From a virus: DNA of 30,923 nucleotides. Shown here one piece after another: positions 5,946 to 14,366 of this stretch. The notes under the pieces are model-generated. The model searched no databases, had not been told where the DNA came from, and saw nothing but the letters and a program-made list of their open reading frames with translations. Position 1 is the stretch's first letter. Every line of letters begins with the position of its first letter. A program made the position numbers and the translations under genes. Location: IMG/VR virus record IMGVR_UViG_3300025102_000165, positions 1 to 30,923 of that record. One strand, 5' to 3'.

Positions 5946-7172
5946 TCAATAAGCAAGACGGTCGTCGTCAAGTTGCCCATAAGTTGCAGAGTTAAGACGA
6001 AAAAACGCAGAGTTCACAGCATCAGATACATTAAAACGGACAACAAAGTCCTGCGGCGAGATAGCAAAAGAAATACCATCAATAACAGACTCACGAGCCA
6101 CCTGAGCAGACTCGCCAGGCGGGGTTATTTCAATTTTTATACCGCTTGATAATTCAAGACCAAGAACCGCTAATTGGTTAGAAGTTGATAAAGTGTCAAC
6201 ATTTAAAACCATAGACGAAAACCTAGGCAAAGCGTCCTTAAATTTAGCAAGCAAAAACTTTGCAGCATTCAAAACATCAGAATCACTTGAATTCAAAAGA
6301 CTGGTCCTCTCCAGGTAACGCTTTAAATATTTAGCTTGACTAGCCGTGTCACTTGCCGACTGAACAGATCCCCCTTCTCTTTTTAAATTTATGACATTAA
6401 AAATTAAATCGTCATCAACAGGTTGGCTAACTTCCAAATAAGGAATGTCAGAACCATCATCAGAAAACACTTGTGAGGAAGTAGTAGGAAAAGATGCGTG
6501 CCGGTTTTTAAAATTAAGAGTTCCATCAGCACCAGTGAAAAATGCACCGTTCTCGCTTTTTTCAATTTCTTGAATTAAACCCAAAACATTGGTGGACTTA
6601 TTTATTGACTGCATCGTTGAGTTGCCGGTGTCAATTGAAGTTGAACCTGAAAAGGCAACCTGAGAATTAGACAAGATAGATGAAACCATTGACCCGGAGT
6701 CAGTAGAACTAACAGACAAAGAAGTAGCCTCAATATTTGACAACTTAACAAAAGAGTCAGAACAAGAAACCTGGACCTTTGAAGTTGTTTTATTTGGATA
6801 TTGAGTAACCCAATCAGTAACAAAGCCAGTGTAAAGATTTGTATAAGATGACTCACCAGCAACAAGAGCATCGATAGAAACCTCAATCAATGGCTCAATG
6901 CCTGGGTAATAAGGACTGTTAATATTTGCTGGGTTAAAACGACCATCGCTCGAGTTTTCAAGCAAAACAGTTGCGGTACCAGAACTAAAAGAGTTTAAAT
7001 CACGGGATCTACCACGGTTAACATTTACAGATTGAACAAAAGAAGTGACATCAACTAAAGTCACCCCACCACCTAAAACATTCCCTGAGGCCAAGCGGCC
7101 ACGAATAGCGTCATCCAAAGTAAAAACATTAGGGGTAAAACCAAAACGAACACGCAGAGTAGGTGCAGCCAT
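5946..7172 (-). CDS. minor tail protein (distal tail / hub-like)
   Basis: 408 residues directly after the tape measure gene, with a 1-bp overlap (TAATG). The N-terminus has a beta-rich region with DVTSFVQSVNVNRGRSR and TATVLLENSSDGRFNPAN, a pattern common in actinophage minor tail proteins that form the distal tail or hub. Further on are YTGFVTDWVTQYPN and a stretch resembling baseplate-hub folds (FSDDGSDIPYLEVSQPVDDDL). Its position as last gene of the tail operon fits a tail-tip role. The exact structural part is inferred from position. Confidence 0.8.
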   Translation of the reverse strand: MAAPTLRVRFGFTPNVFTLDDAIRGRLASGNVLGGGVTLVDVTSFVQSVNVNRGRSRDLNSFSSGTATVLLENSSDGRFNPANINSPYYPGIEPLIEVSIDALVAGESSYTNLYTGFVTDWVTQYPNKTTSKVQVSCSDSFVKLSNIEATSLSVSSTDSGSMVSSILSNSQVAFSGSTSIDTGNSTMQSINKSTNVLGLIQEIEKSENGAFFTGADGTLNFKNRHASFPTTSSQVFSDDGSDIPYLEVSQPVDDDLIFNVINLKREGGSVQSASDTASQAKYLKRYLERTSLLNSSDSDVLNAAKFLLAKFKDALPRFSSMVLNVDTLSTSNQLAVLGLELSSGIKIEITPPGESAQVARESVIDGISFAISPQDFVVRFNVSDAVNSAFFRLNSATYGQLDDDRLAY

Positions 7173-9388
7173 TAAATTATGTCCAAAGCACTTATACGAA
7201 GTGGAAGTGGACCATTAGAACGCTGGAACTTTCTAAGTTGCTCGACAATTTCACGACCAATCTCAGAACCATCAGCACCCATGCCAGCGTTGACTGTTAT
7301 GTTTACATTTGAGCGGCCAAGGTTGTCGCCAGCTCTCGACAACGGAATCACAGCCTCAGGCCCACTCTCACCGATTAAAGCGGTCGTGGGTTGAGTTACA
7401 ATGCCACCCTTGGCCAAGCGTGGAATATTTGGGATGTCAGGTGGGTCAATATCGATACCAAAGAACGAAAAGCCCAGGCCTGAATTTAATGAGCTGATAA
7501 AGCCGTTTAATTTGTCAATAACTTTATTAAATACAAACTTAACACCCTCAAATACAACACCCGCTGAAGTTTTTAAAACCGTTGAAATAGTTTCTAGTAA
7601 ACCCTTACCGAAATCTTTTAACTTAGGAACGATGAAATCCTTGACTTTTTTCAAACCATCAATGATGACACCAGCTAAAACTTTTACAAAGTCCCAGCTG
7701 TTTTTGAAAAAATCCAGCAGATCCCTAAAGATACCTTTAAAACCATCAACAGCCAACGAAACATCGCCAGTTAATAAACCAGTTATAACCTTTACAACAG
7801 ACTCAAAAAAACTTTTTAATCTATTAAACACCTCAGTGACTTTTAAAACAGCAGACTCAAAACCAGCCTGAAACCCCTCGCCCTTAAAGAAGTTAATAAA
7901 ATTAGAAAATAAGTTTTTTAGAAACGCTATAGAATTAGTAACAAAGTTTCTAAAACCCTCAACATTATCAAATGCAAAACGGAAACCAGCAGCCAAAGCA
8001 GCAACAGCTCCAAGAATTAATACAAAAGGACTAAACAAAGCAGCAACAGCCGTAGCTAAAGATACAACAGATGCAAGCAAGATACCGCCAATAATTGTAG
8101 CCAAAGCAGTAAAAGCAACCTTGGGGTTTTCTTTTATAAAGGCCCGGATGCGTTCAAAAACAGGAGTCAACCTCTCCTCAAGCTCCTCAAATGCCGTACG
8201 AATATTTTTAATTAAACCAAGAAATTGCTCCGAACCAATGAACGCACGAACAGCATCACTAAACTCCTGAACCTTAGGTTGGAGTCGTTCAAAAACACCT
8301 CGAGCTTTATCAATAAAATCTAAAAGAACCGGTGCTAATTTTTGGCCAATTTCAATTACAAACACATTAATACCCGCTCGAATTTTATCAAGGACAAGAC
8401 CGATACCAGACGCACCAGTTTGAAAAGCAGCATCCGTAGCACCAACAGCCTCACCAGCCGCCTTAATTTCCTGTGCAAACTTTTCAGCACCCTTACCAGT
8501 TAAAACTTGAGCAGCACCCGCAGCCTCAACAGAACCAAAATAAGCAGACAAAGATACACCACTAGAGTCTGCGTCTTTTTTAATTAAATTAAGAGCGTCA
8601 GCAACATTTCCGCCTTCAGCAATAAAAGCAGCAAAATCCTTGCCCGCAAGCTCCTTGAATTTTTTTGAAATAACAGTTGTTGGTTTGGACAATTCAGCAA
8701 AAACAGCACGCAACTGAGTCGCAGCAACAGAAGTAGGAGTACCAGCCGCCGTCAAAGTTGCAAGAGCAGCAGTAACATCACCAAACTCAACACCAAGACC
8801 AGCAGCAACAGGTGCAACCTGGAATAGGGATCTAGACAATTCATCGACCGTGGTCTTACCACCTTTAACAGCCGTAAAAATTAAATCGCTTGCCTTTTCA
8901 AAACTTACAGCCTCCGGACCAAAAGCATTGACAACAGAAGTCAAGCCATCAACAGCAACACCTAAATCAGTAGCACCACCAACAGCCAACTTATTAGCAG
9001 TTTCTAAAAACGCAAAAACATTATCAGGCGGTACACCAGCAGATAAAGAGTTATAAAGTGAGGGGATGACCTCCTCAGGCAAAACACCAATGGCTTTTGA
9101 AGTTGAGAGAACATCAGCCTGCATGGTGTCCATTGCAGCTTTAGAAATGCCAGGCATAAGAGTAAAGACCTCAAGCATTCCATCCTCAAAAGCACGAAAC
9201 TCGCCGATTGCTTTAGTTGCAACAGCACCAGCAGCTAAACCCATACCAGCAAAAACTTTATTTATTTGACCACCGACTCGGTTCATGTCTTGACCTAAAG
9301 CGTCAAACTTTTTTCCAACAGCTCCAACCTTGCCTAGAAATTTTTTAGTGTCGGCAAGAAATTCAAACCTTAATGTTTTCTTTTCCAT
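7172..9388 (-). CDS. tape measure protein
   Basis: 738 residues, the longest gene of the tail module. The N-terminal domain resembles the TP901 phage tail tape measure family (FEDGMLEVFTLMPGISK, then SLYNSLSAGVPPDNVFAFLE and repeated Ala/Gly-rich helices). The middle has hydrophobic segments (VAFTALATIIGGILLASVV, FSPFVLILGAVAALAAGF) that could cross the host membrane during ejection, and the C-terminus carries AKGGIVTQPTTALIGESGPE, common in tape measures. Using the usual ~1.5 angstrom per residue, the tail would be about 110 nm. It follows the tail assembly chaperone and one extra gene. No lysozyme domain is visible. Confidence 0.93.
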   Translation of the reverse strand: MEKKTLRFEFLADTKKFLGKVGAVGKKFDALGQDMNRVGGQINKVFAGMGLAAGAVATKAIGEFRAFEDGMLEVFTLMPGISKAAMDTMQADVLSTSKAIGVLPEEVIPSLYNSLSAGVPPDNVFAFLETANKLAVGGATDLGVAVDGLTSVVNAFGPEAVSFEKASDLIFTAVKGGKTTVDELSRSLFQVAPVAAGLGVEFGDVTAALATLTAAGTPTSVAATQLRAVFAELSKPTTVISKKFKELAGKDFAAFIAEGGNVADALNLIKKDADSSGVSLSAYFGSVEAAGAAQVLTGKGAEKFAQEIKAAGEAVGATDAAFQTGASGIGLVLDKIRAGINVFVIEIGQKLAPVLLDFIDKARGVFERLQPKVQEFSDAVRAFIGSEQFLGLIKNIRTAFEELEERLTPVFERIRAFIKENPKVAFTALATIIGGILLASVVSLATAVAALFSPFVLILGAVAALAAGFRFAFDNVEGFRNFVTNSIAFLKNLFSNFINFFKGEGFQAGFESAVLKVTEVFNRLKSFFESVVKVITGLLTGDVSLAVDGFKGIFRDLLDFFKNSWDFVKVLAGVIIDGLKKVKDFIVPKLKDFGKGLLETISTVLKTSAGVVFEGVKFVFNKVIDKLNGFISSLNSGLGFSFFGIDIDPPDIPNIPRLAKGGIVTQPTTALIGESGPEAVIPLSRAGDNLGRSNVNITVNAGMGADGSEIGREIVEQLRKFQRSNGPLPLRISALDII

Positions 9389-10050
9389 TATTTACCCTTG
9401 ATGGCTTTCTTTGCTAGTTTTAACATTTGGTCAGCATAATCCTCAGAAAGTCCCGGAACGATTTTAGCTATTGTTTTTTCAGCAACATAACCGCCAAACT
9501 TGGTCCCCTCAGGAAAACCACCCTGACGAGTCCAAAAGTCACCAACCCACTCCTTATAAACCCTACGCTTCATTTTTTCAGCAGGATAATAAGAACCTTT
9601 TATACCTCGATTATTTAATTTAACTCCAGGTTGAACAGCACGACCAACAGCACCACGCTGCGTCTTGCTTATTTGATTTGATGAACCCAAATCTCTAGAC
9701 CGACCAACAATAAGATTAGGTATAAATTGATACTTTCGGCCAAATTCTAAGTTTCTAACAAATTTATTGGTTTTACGAATATCAAGGTGTGCAGTTTTAT
9801 CAGTGCCACCACCAACAAAACCAGCAGCTCCCCGTTTTCTTTTTGGTACAGCTGAACCTTGCTCACGCTGACGCAAAGCCTCAGCACGAGTAGCAGCCTC
9901 AACCTCTTTACTTAAATCCTTATGAAAGGATCTAAACTCCTTACGAACCTCGCCAGCTTTTTCTAAGCCACGCAGCCCACGAATAACATCGTTTAAACCG
10001 TCAGCAGCAATACCGGACCCACTGGTCGTTTTTGTTAAACCTTTAGCCAT
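9388..10050 (-). CDS. tail-associated protein between chaperone and tape measure
   Basis: 220 residues, basic. The first ~60 residues are helical (LNDVIRGLRGLEKAGEVRKE, then a KEVEAATRAEALRQRE helix), resembling the start of HK97 gp10-like tail-completion proteins. The rest is lysine- and glycine-rich with aromatic patches (NLEFGRKYQFIPN, GDFWTRQGGF). It overlaps the end of the frameshifted chaperone frame and the tape measure start by 1 bp each. Most siphoviruses have the tape measure directly after the chaperones, so an intervening gene is unusual. Assignment is by position and weak resemblance. Confidence 0.6.
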   Translation of the reverse strand: MAKGLTKTTSGSGIAADGLNDVIRGLRGLEKAGEVRKEFRSFHKDLSKEVEAATRAEALRQREQGSAVPKRKRGAAGFVGGGTDKTAHLDIRKTNKFVRNLEFGRKYQFIPNLIVGRSRDLGSSNQISKTQRGAVGRAVQPGVKLNNRGIKGSYYPAEKMKRRVYKEWVGDFWTRQGGFPEGTKFGGYVAEKTIAKIVPGLSEDYADQMLKLAKKAIKGK

Positions 10051-10205
10051 TACTTGCTTGCTTGCCTTTCCTGTTCATTTCTTTTAATAATTGAATTTTG
10101 TAAACCCAAGAAATACTCGAGTGGTAAATTGGCCACTTCTAACGGACTTAAACCCGCAGCTAAAGCAATATCACAAATTATGCTGACGAAGTGACCGTCA
10201 ACTAC
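10050..10205 (-). CDS. tail assembly chaperone, -1 frameshift extension (T part of GT)
   Basis: A 51-residue frame with no start codon of its own, entered by a -1 shift at 10205-10211. It continues the 89-residue chaperone into a 140-residue product. The extension reads VVDGHFVSIICDIALAAGLS, then PLEVANLPLEYF and a charged tail, as expected for the T domain that contacts the tape measure protein. Its TAA overlaps the ATG of the next gene (TAATG). It lacks an independent ribosome site. Confidence 0.85.
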   Translation of the reverse strand, partial: VVDGHFVSIICDIALAAGLSPLEVANLPLEYFLGLQNSIIKRNEQERQASK

Positions 10206-10471
10206 CCCGGGGAATCATCCCCTTCAAGGCCGTCAATTTTAGCAACACCCTCCAACCATTTATCAAAAGAGTCAGTGGTGCCTAAACGCTTTGACGCATT
10301 CCAGCATAAAAACATTAACTCCTCAAATGCTAAATTTTGAAGTTCAGCAGCTGGACGAGTTCCAAATTTACGCTCAACAGCGACAAAGTCAATAGGCCTT
10401 AAATCAAGCTCTTGCTTAGTTCCGTCTACTAGCACCAAAGTGAGCTGGTGCAACCCTGATGGATTAGACAT
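10202..10471 (-). CDS. tail assembly chaperone (G part)
   Basis: 89 residues ending at a TAG. Small acidic protein between the tail tube and the tape measure, as in lambda gpG and its relatives. It begins with a beta region (LHQLTLVLVDGTKQELDLRP) followed by helices (AAELQNLAFEELMFLCWNAS). Together with the shifted product it coats the tape measure protein before tube polymerisation. The last codons CCG-GGG before the stop form the slippery site. Confidence 0.85.
   Translation of the reverse strand: MSNPSGLHQLTLVLVDGTKQELDLRPIDFVAVERKFGTRPAAELQNLAFEELMFLCWNASKRLGTTDSFDKWLEGVAKIDGLEGDDSPG
10205..10211 (-). promoter_or_regulatory. programmed -1 ribosomal frameshift site
   Basis: On the minus strand, C-CCG-GGG in the zero frame fits X-XXY-YYZ with X=C and Y=G. 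After a one-base backward slip, both tRNAs can re-pair (CCC, GGG). The zero-frame stop TAG follows directly, and the -1 frame is open for 51 codons. Programmed -1 shifts at this position are a conserved feature of long-tailed phages. Confidence 0.8.
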
Positions 10472-10472
10472 A

Positions 10473-10880
10473 CTAAGAAGTAGCTCTCGAAATTGTACCG
10501 GTGGTAGGCCAAGTAACGCTTACAGTTGCAAGGTCACCTACAGCATTTCCAAAAGGAACATGCTGAGTCACTAAACAGTTTCCGGTATATTTTGGATTTG
10601 TTGAACTTACAGAACCACTGGTTGGCCTGATGTCAAAAGCTACAGAAGTTCCCAGGATTGGAAAAATTGTAGCGTCAACTTCACTAGCAGCAAAGTCAGA
10701 GTTGAACTCAAGAGAAATCGATCCGTCCTTAAGTCCCCCTTTCCTTGACCTAAAAGTCGCCGACATGGCAGTGTCATCTTGCTCTTCAGATGTGATGTCC
10801 AAAGTTACAGAACGAACATGGTCGGATAAGTTCACTGAATTTATAGTCACAGACGCATCCGTGAAAACAAAAGTAGCCAT
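10473..10880 (-). CDS. major tail tube protein
   Basis: 135 residues. MATFVFTDASVTINSVNLSD, then VRSVTLDITSEEQDDTAMSA, FRSRKGGLKDGSISLEF and a C-terminal VGDLATVSVTWPTTG are typical of small actinophage tube proteins. It is directly upstream of the tail chaperone, the canonical position. An AAAGGA ribosome site lies 10 nt before the ATG. It is related over its first ~60 residues and in a later VGD block to the protein at 19533-20264, so the phage has two tube-fold paralogues. High expression would be expected from the control region 10881-11168. Confidence 0.85.
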   Translation of the reverse strand: MATFVFTDASVTINSVNLSDHVRSVTLDITSEEQDDTAMSATFRSRKGGLKDGSISLEFNSDFAASEVDATIFPILGTSVAFDIRPTSGSVSSTNPKYTGNCLVTQHVPFGNAVGDLATVSVTWPTTGTISRATS

Positions 10881-10982
10881 AATAAATATCCTTTTCTTTT
10901 TACTTACAAAAATAATACTTTTATTTGTTAATCAAAAACCTTAGTGGCCTAGTCAGAAGTAAAACAGATAATCGGTGTATTA

Positions 10983-11040
10983 TGGCCATTTCAAGCCCCT
11001 GTGTGCGATTTGTAATATGAGTAGGCCCAATGGTAGCCTA
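10983..11040. repeat. intergenic repeat copy C
   Basis: TGGCCATTTCAAGCCCCTG, GCGATTTGTAATAT, AGGCCCAATGGTAGCC align with copy D. The left arm GGCCATT faces AATGGTAGCC, where D has GGCCACT facing AGTAGTGCC, so the ACT/AGT pair is replaced by ATT/AAT, a possible compensatory change. The rest of 10881-11168 contains another GGCCTAG (10946) and an AT-rich stretch before the tail-tube gene, and no gene. Confidence 0.55.
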
Positions 11041-11115
11041 GACAACAAATACCCGTTAAAACAAAACCTAAGGCCTGTCATGGCCATATTTTGTGAATCA
11101 ATGAATTTAGGCTAT

Positions 11116-11139
11116 AAAAAACCAGGCCCGTAGGCCTGG
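11116..11139 (-). terminator. rho-independent terminator with UACG tetraloop
   Basis: Minus strand: CCAGGCC, loop TACG, GGCCTGG, followed by six T. A perfect 7-bp GC-rich stem located about 30 bp after the stop of the gene at 11169. It should end the lysis-side transcript, making the tail operon independently transcribed. Confidence 0.85.
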
Positions 11140-11168
11140 CTTTCCATTTTCAGTGACTTGACCGAAAC

Positions 11169-11576
11169 TCAGTCAAACATACCAGGGAAAATAATGTCAC
11201 CATCACTATAAGTGACCTCCTCAAGTTGGTCAAAGACCTCCTCTAGACCTTGCAAGCATTCCTCAAGCATTTCATATTTAAGAGTCCCCTCAAAGTTAGT
11301 ACCTTCTAGGTTTTCTTTCCACTGCTCGATTTCATACTTGATGTCCTCGACATCTTGCTTGGCCTCAAGAACCTGGTCAACCGCCTCATTAAGACGAACC
11401 ACCCGGCTCTTGGATTTTCTCATTTGCTTACGGTCCCAGTGCCTTTTGACTTCATCATAGAAGTTGTTGAGCTGACGGTCCGTAATTACCAACTCCCCAG
11501 TGGTCCAGTTGACCTCCGGATTAGTTGGTAGCTTAATAACGACAGGTGGCTGCACCCGCCTTAATTTTTGAGTCAT
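11169..11576 (-). CDS. hypothetical acidic coiled-coil protein
   Basis: 135 residues from the ATG at 11574-11576. This start has AAGGAGG 6 nt upstream; ten further codons upstream are open but would contain the ribosome site. Residues ~45-120 are highly helical and charged (VDQVLEAKQDVEDIKYEIEQ and onward), a probable coiled coil, and the C-terminus is acidic (SDGDIIFPGMFD). It has its own promoter-like sequence and terminator, so it appears to be a single-gene unit between the lysis and tail modules. It could be a regulator or accessory structural protein; function not recognised. Confidence 0.7.
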   Translation of the reverse strand: MTQKLRRVQPPVVIKLPTNPEVNWTTGELVITDRQLNNFYDEVKRHWDRKQMRKSKSRVVRLNEAVDQVLEAKQDVEDIKYEIEQWKENLEGTNFEGTLKYEMLEECLQGLEEVFDQLEEVTYSDGDIIFPGMFD

Positions 11577-11612
11577 GACGACCTCCTTATTTTTATTGCT
11601 AACCATGGCGGT

Positions 11613-11643
11613 ATGTTACCATAACTGTTTTGATTTTGGTCAA
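11613..11643 (-). promoter_or_regulatory. putative promoter of the coiled-coil gene
   Basis: Minus strand TTGACC (11638-11643), 19-bp spacer, TAACAT (11613-11618) preceded by TGG, an extended -10. It lies 36 bp before the ATG at 11576. The gap 11607-11769 otherwise shows only AT-rich DNA. Confidence 0.35.
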
Positions 11644-11769
11644 TAAATGCTTTTGTTAATAAGCCATCGATAAAATTTAATATGCAAACCGTCAATCCAC
11701 CACCACAACTCCCACAAAACCTCATAAGTAAAGATAAGAAATAATTGATAGTAAATTTTTAATTTAATT

Positions 11770-12201
11770 TTAATGAATTGAAATAAGTTTAATTTTTTCA
11801 TTTGGTCCTTTCCAACACGCAGCAGACTCAGCCCAATGGCCCCAGCCTTGCGGTGTTTTATATTTTAAGAACGCAGCAAAGTGCGTAGAAGTGTGGGGAT
11901 CTAAAGCAGAACCCTCAAAATTTAATTTTGACGAAACCCAGGTCCAGGTTTTATCTATAAACTGCCATAAACCGGCAGCAGATGATGTGGGGTTTTTAGC
12001 TGACGAAACCCCGGAACTTTCACAGCCAATAATTTTATAAGCAGTTAAGTGGTCCTCAGGTAGGAAATGGTCCTCAACAAGGTCAGACCACTTGGCTCCA
12101 AGAACCCAAACATTACGATGAGCAAGGCAATGCTGATAAACAGCAACATCTTGATTAGTTGCAGGCATACTCAAGGTGCAAGCTAACAATAAAGCTACCA
12201 A
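11770..12201 (-). CDS. secreted lytic transglycosylase-like lysis protein
   Basis: 143 residues from a TTG start with an AGGGGG ribosome site. A short N-terminal hydrophobic segment (LLLACTLSMPATNQ) looks like a signal peptide or signal anchor. The body resembles the SLT/lysozyme-like fold: IIGCESSGV with probable catalytic Glu 61, then AAGLWQF (75-81) and DKTWTWV, as in actinobacterial transglycosylase-like domains. It would cleave peptidoglycan glycan strands. It is last in the lysis block, downstream of a two-helix membrane protein. Two cysteines beyond the core could form a disulfide. Confidence 0.75.
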   Translation of the reverse strand: MVALLLACTLSMPATNQDVAVYQHCLAHRNVWVLGAKWSDLVEDHFLPEDHLTAYKIIGCESSGVSSAKNPTSSAAGLWQFIDKTWTWVSSKLNFEGSALDPHTSTHFAAFLKYKTPQGWGHWAESAACWKGPNEKIKLISIH

Positions 12202-12214
12202 AAACCCCCTAGGT

Positions 12215-12424
12215 TTACTTTCTAAAGCCGATGGTTAATAACCAAAGACCAAGCGATATAAGTATAGCAACACCAACTATATCCTTAGCGGTTCCGGTTA
12301 AGGTTAACCATGCAATAAAAAATCCTAAGAGCGTAAAAGTTTGAGCAAGAGTCTCCTGCAATATACTTTTAATCCACTTAAAAATTTTAATTTTTTTAAG
12401 CAGCCCTAATAATTTTTTTATCAA
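12215..12424 (-). CDS. small membrane protein, possible second holin
   Basis: 69 residues from a TTG start preceded by AGGAGG. A basic amphipathic N-terminus (KKLLGLLKKIKIFKWIKS) is followed by two hydrophobic helices (FTLLGFFIAWLTLTG and IVGVAILISLGLWLLTIGF). It overlaps the end of the acidic protein gene by 4 bp and precedes the transglycosylase-like gene. Class II holins have this shape. Since a clearer holin sits at 14367, this could be a second holin, an antiholin or a spanin-like helper. Confidence 0.6.
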   Translation of the reverse strand: MIKKLLGLLKKIKIFKWIKSILQETLAQTFTLLGFFIAWLTLTGTAKDIVGVAILISLGLWLLTIGFRK

Positions 12425-14361
12425 TTTATCCTCCTAAACGGCACAACACTAGCCGAGATAATCTGACTAGCAATAATAACGGGAACGACAACCTCCTGTG
12501 CCTTTTCTTTTTGTTGATTGGTTAAGTCATCGCCCAAACCAGCAAAGCTAATCTCCTCAAAATCCACCTGAAAAATTACGGCTGGATTTTCAAGAAACTC
12601 CTCAACCTGAACCTCAACAACAACATCAGACAAGTTGTAATCCTCAACTTCTTTATTCTCAACAGCACGCTCGACAAAAGTGTCAACCGCCTCAGCAACA
12701 GCCTCGTCAGTTTTAACAGCTTCAGCAATTACAGCAACATCATCAGACTCCTCAAGACCAAGAACTTCAGCAACCGTCTCGACCTGCTCCTCGGTCAATT
12801 CCTCAACATCATCGATAGCAGACTCAACAACCTCCTGGACAACAACAACCTGCTCCTCGGTCAATTCCTCAACACCAGCGTCGACAACGTCCTCGATTAT
12901 TTCCACCTTCTCAGTTTCCGTCAAAGTTTCCACATAGACCTCAACGACCTCCTCGATTTCATCCTCAGTAAGGTCCTCGATTATTTCCTCAGGGATTTCA
13001 GGAATTTCATCCTCGACAATTTCAATTGACTCAATGACTTCAATAACAATCTCAGCGATTTCATCGTCAACCTCCTCAAAGACTTCATCCTCAAGGTCTA
13101 ACTCAACAACCTCGACAATTTCATCAGAATCAAAATCCTCAATAATTTCTGGCAGATCTAAAACATTTTCATCCTCCTCTACAATTATAAGAACGATGTC
13201 ATCTGGAAATTCAATGTCATCAAGCTCTAGGACTTCCTCCTCAATAATAAAGATGTCAAAGTCAGTCTCCTCAAGCTCTTGAATAACATCAATAAACTCT
13301 TGGAGGTCCTCCTCCTCAAGGTTTAAATCCTCAAGGTCAATAGACTCCTCAAGTTCCGCTAAAATTTCAGCCTCAGCTTGAGCCTCAAGCTCCTCCAGGT
13401 AAATTTGATATTCAATTTCCTCACGGACCTCACGCTCCTCATCAGTTTCAAAAAATCCAGTTTCCTCAAAGTTAGCATCTAGCTCAGCTTGATACTCAGC
13501 CTCCTCACGCTCAAACCTTTCATCATCAGTTTCTAAATAACCAGTCTCATCAAAGTTGGCCTCCATTTCCTTATTTAAAGCCTCCTCAGCAGCAATACGA
13601 GCAGCCTCCTCCTCAGCAGCAATACGAGCAGCCTCCTCCTCAGCAGCAATACGAGCAGCCTCCTCCTCAGCAGCAAGACGAGCAGCCTCGGCTTCAGCAG
13701 CCTCACGGTCGGACCTTTCCTGGTTAGTTTCAAGAATTCCAGTCTCAGAAAAATTATTATTTCTTTCAATTGTCAAGGGATCTAAAGTAGTGGTGGTCGT
13801 GGTTGAAGTTGTTGTGGTTGAAGTGGTTGTGGTTGAAGTGGTTGTGGTTGTTGGAGTTCCAAAAGTCCAAAAAATATCATCAACAATAACATAGTCATCA
13901 TAAACAATCTCAACAGAAGTAATAAATTTGTCAGTAACCGAATGCGTTATATTTTCAAACATAGTCGCAACATTCGCATTGGACTGAGCGTCATAATTTT
14001 CAGTAACAGAAGTTGAATCGCTGTAGTTCCAAGTGACCGAATAAGCATCATTAACGCAGCCTGATAAGAAACCAGCAGAACTAACACTTGACTCAGGAAA
14101 AGTCATGGTCAAAACAGCATCGTCAACATTCTGCATATTAAAATGAACAGCCTGAGAACTTGAACCACACTCACCGGAATGAATATCTAAACGGTTCCAG
14201 GACGCACCACCATAGTCAAAAGTAAGACTGGTCTGATTTTGACCATCATCAGCAATACGCTCGTAAGTTGTTGATTGATTAGCCAATGCCGGGTAAGGAA
14301 AAACTAAAAATAAAACAAGTCCAATACGAACTAAAGTATTAAATTTATGAACGAAGTTAAT
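12421..14361 (-). CDS. very acidic secreted repeat protein with lectin-like N-terminus
   Basis: About 645 residues. Order: signal peptide (LVRIGLVLFLVFPYPALA, cleavage after ALA), a ~140-residue beta-rich domain with conserved Cys and Trp and a VDDIFW end, a Thr-rich linker (~20 residues), four AARIAAEEE-type 9-residue repeats, three copies of an NF.ETG..ET..ER motif, ~300 residues dominated by Glu, Asp, Val and Ile, and a hydrophobic C-terminal segment (EVVVPVIIASQIISASVV). The signal peptide is in frame only upstream of the TTG at 14284-14286. The frame opens at 14361 with an ATT, 9 nt after AAGGG, and has no ATG, GTG or TTG in between. Initiation at ATT, or a sequence error, would explain this. 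It lies inside the lysis block; a cell-surface or virion-surface role is possible. Confidence 0.75.
   Translation of the reverse strand: MNFVHKFNTLVRIGLVLFLVFPYPALANQSTTYERIADDGQNQTSLTFDYGGASWNRLDIHSGECGSSSQAVHFNMQNVDDAVLTMTFPESSVSSAGFLSGCVNDAYSVTWNYSDSTSVTENYDAQSNANVATMFENITHSVTDKFITSVEIVYDDYVIVDDIFWTFGTPTTTTTSTTTTSTTTTSTTTTTTLDPLTIERNNNFSETGILETNQERSDREAAEAEAARLAAEEEAARIAAEEEAARIAAEEEAARIAAEEALNKEMEANFDETGYLETDDERFEREEAEYQAELDANFEETGFFETDEEREVREEIEYQIYLEELEAQAEAEILAELEESIDLEDLNLEEEDLQEFIDVIQELEETDFDIFIIEEEVLELDDIEFPDDIVLIIVEEDENVLDLPEIIEDFDSDEIVEVVELDLEDEVFEEVDDEIAEIVIEVIESIEIVEDEIPEIPEEIIEDLTEDEIEEVVEVYVETLTETEKVEIIEDVVDAGVEELTEEQVVVVQEVVESAIDDVEELTEEQVETVAEVLGLEESDDVAVIAEAVKTDEAVAEAVDTFVERAVENKEVEDYNLSDVVVEVQVEEFLENPAVIFQVDFEEISFAGLGDDLTNQQKEKAQEVVVPVIIASQIISASVVPFRRIN
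13577..13681. repeat. 27-bp coding tandem repeat
   Basis: Three near-identical 27-bp units (GCAGCCTCCTCCTCAGCAGC then AATACGA; the last has AAGACGA) at 13601, 13628 and 13655, preceded by a 24-bp copy at 13577. They encode the AARIAAEEE repeats. Near-identity in DNA suggests recent slippage expansion. A triplet-repeat tract for the Thr linker lies at about 13788-13858. Confidence 0.85.
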
Positions 14362-14366
14362 TTAAA

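Noticed and set aside
4061-7725. AGATCCC on the plus strand at about 4064, 6366 and 7719
   Set aside because: These lack the leading T (AAGATCCC or CAGATCCC) and lie in coding DNA in the opposite orientation; kept only as background.
7179-9269. Several plus-strand frames opposite the tape measure gene
   Set aside because: Composition and position explained by the coding strand of the tape measure; no start signals.
13577-13681. Regular repeats considered as a CRISPR array
   Set aside because: Units are 27 bp, contiguous, without spacers, and encode in-frame amino acid repeats.
12680-13894. Long plus-strand frames rich in Ser/Thr/Ala
   Set aside because: They are the complement of the acidic repeat gene; GAA/GAG/GAT repeats read as Ser/Thr-rich on the other strand.
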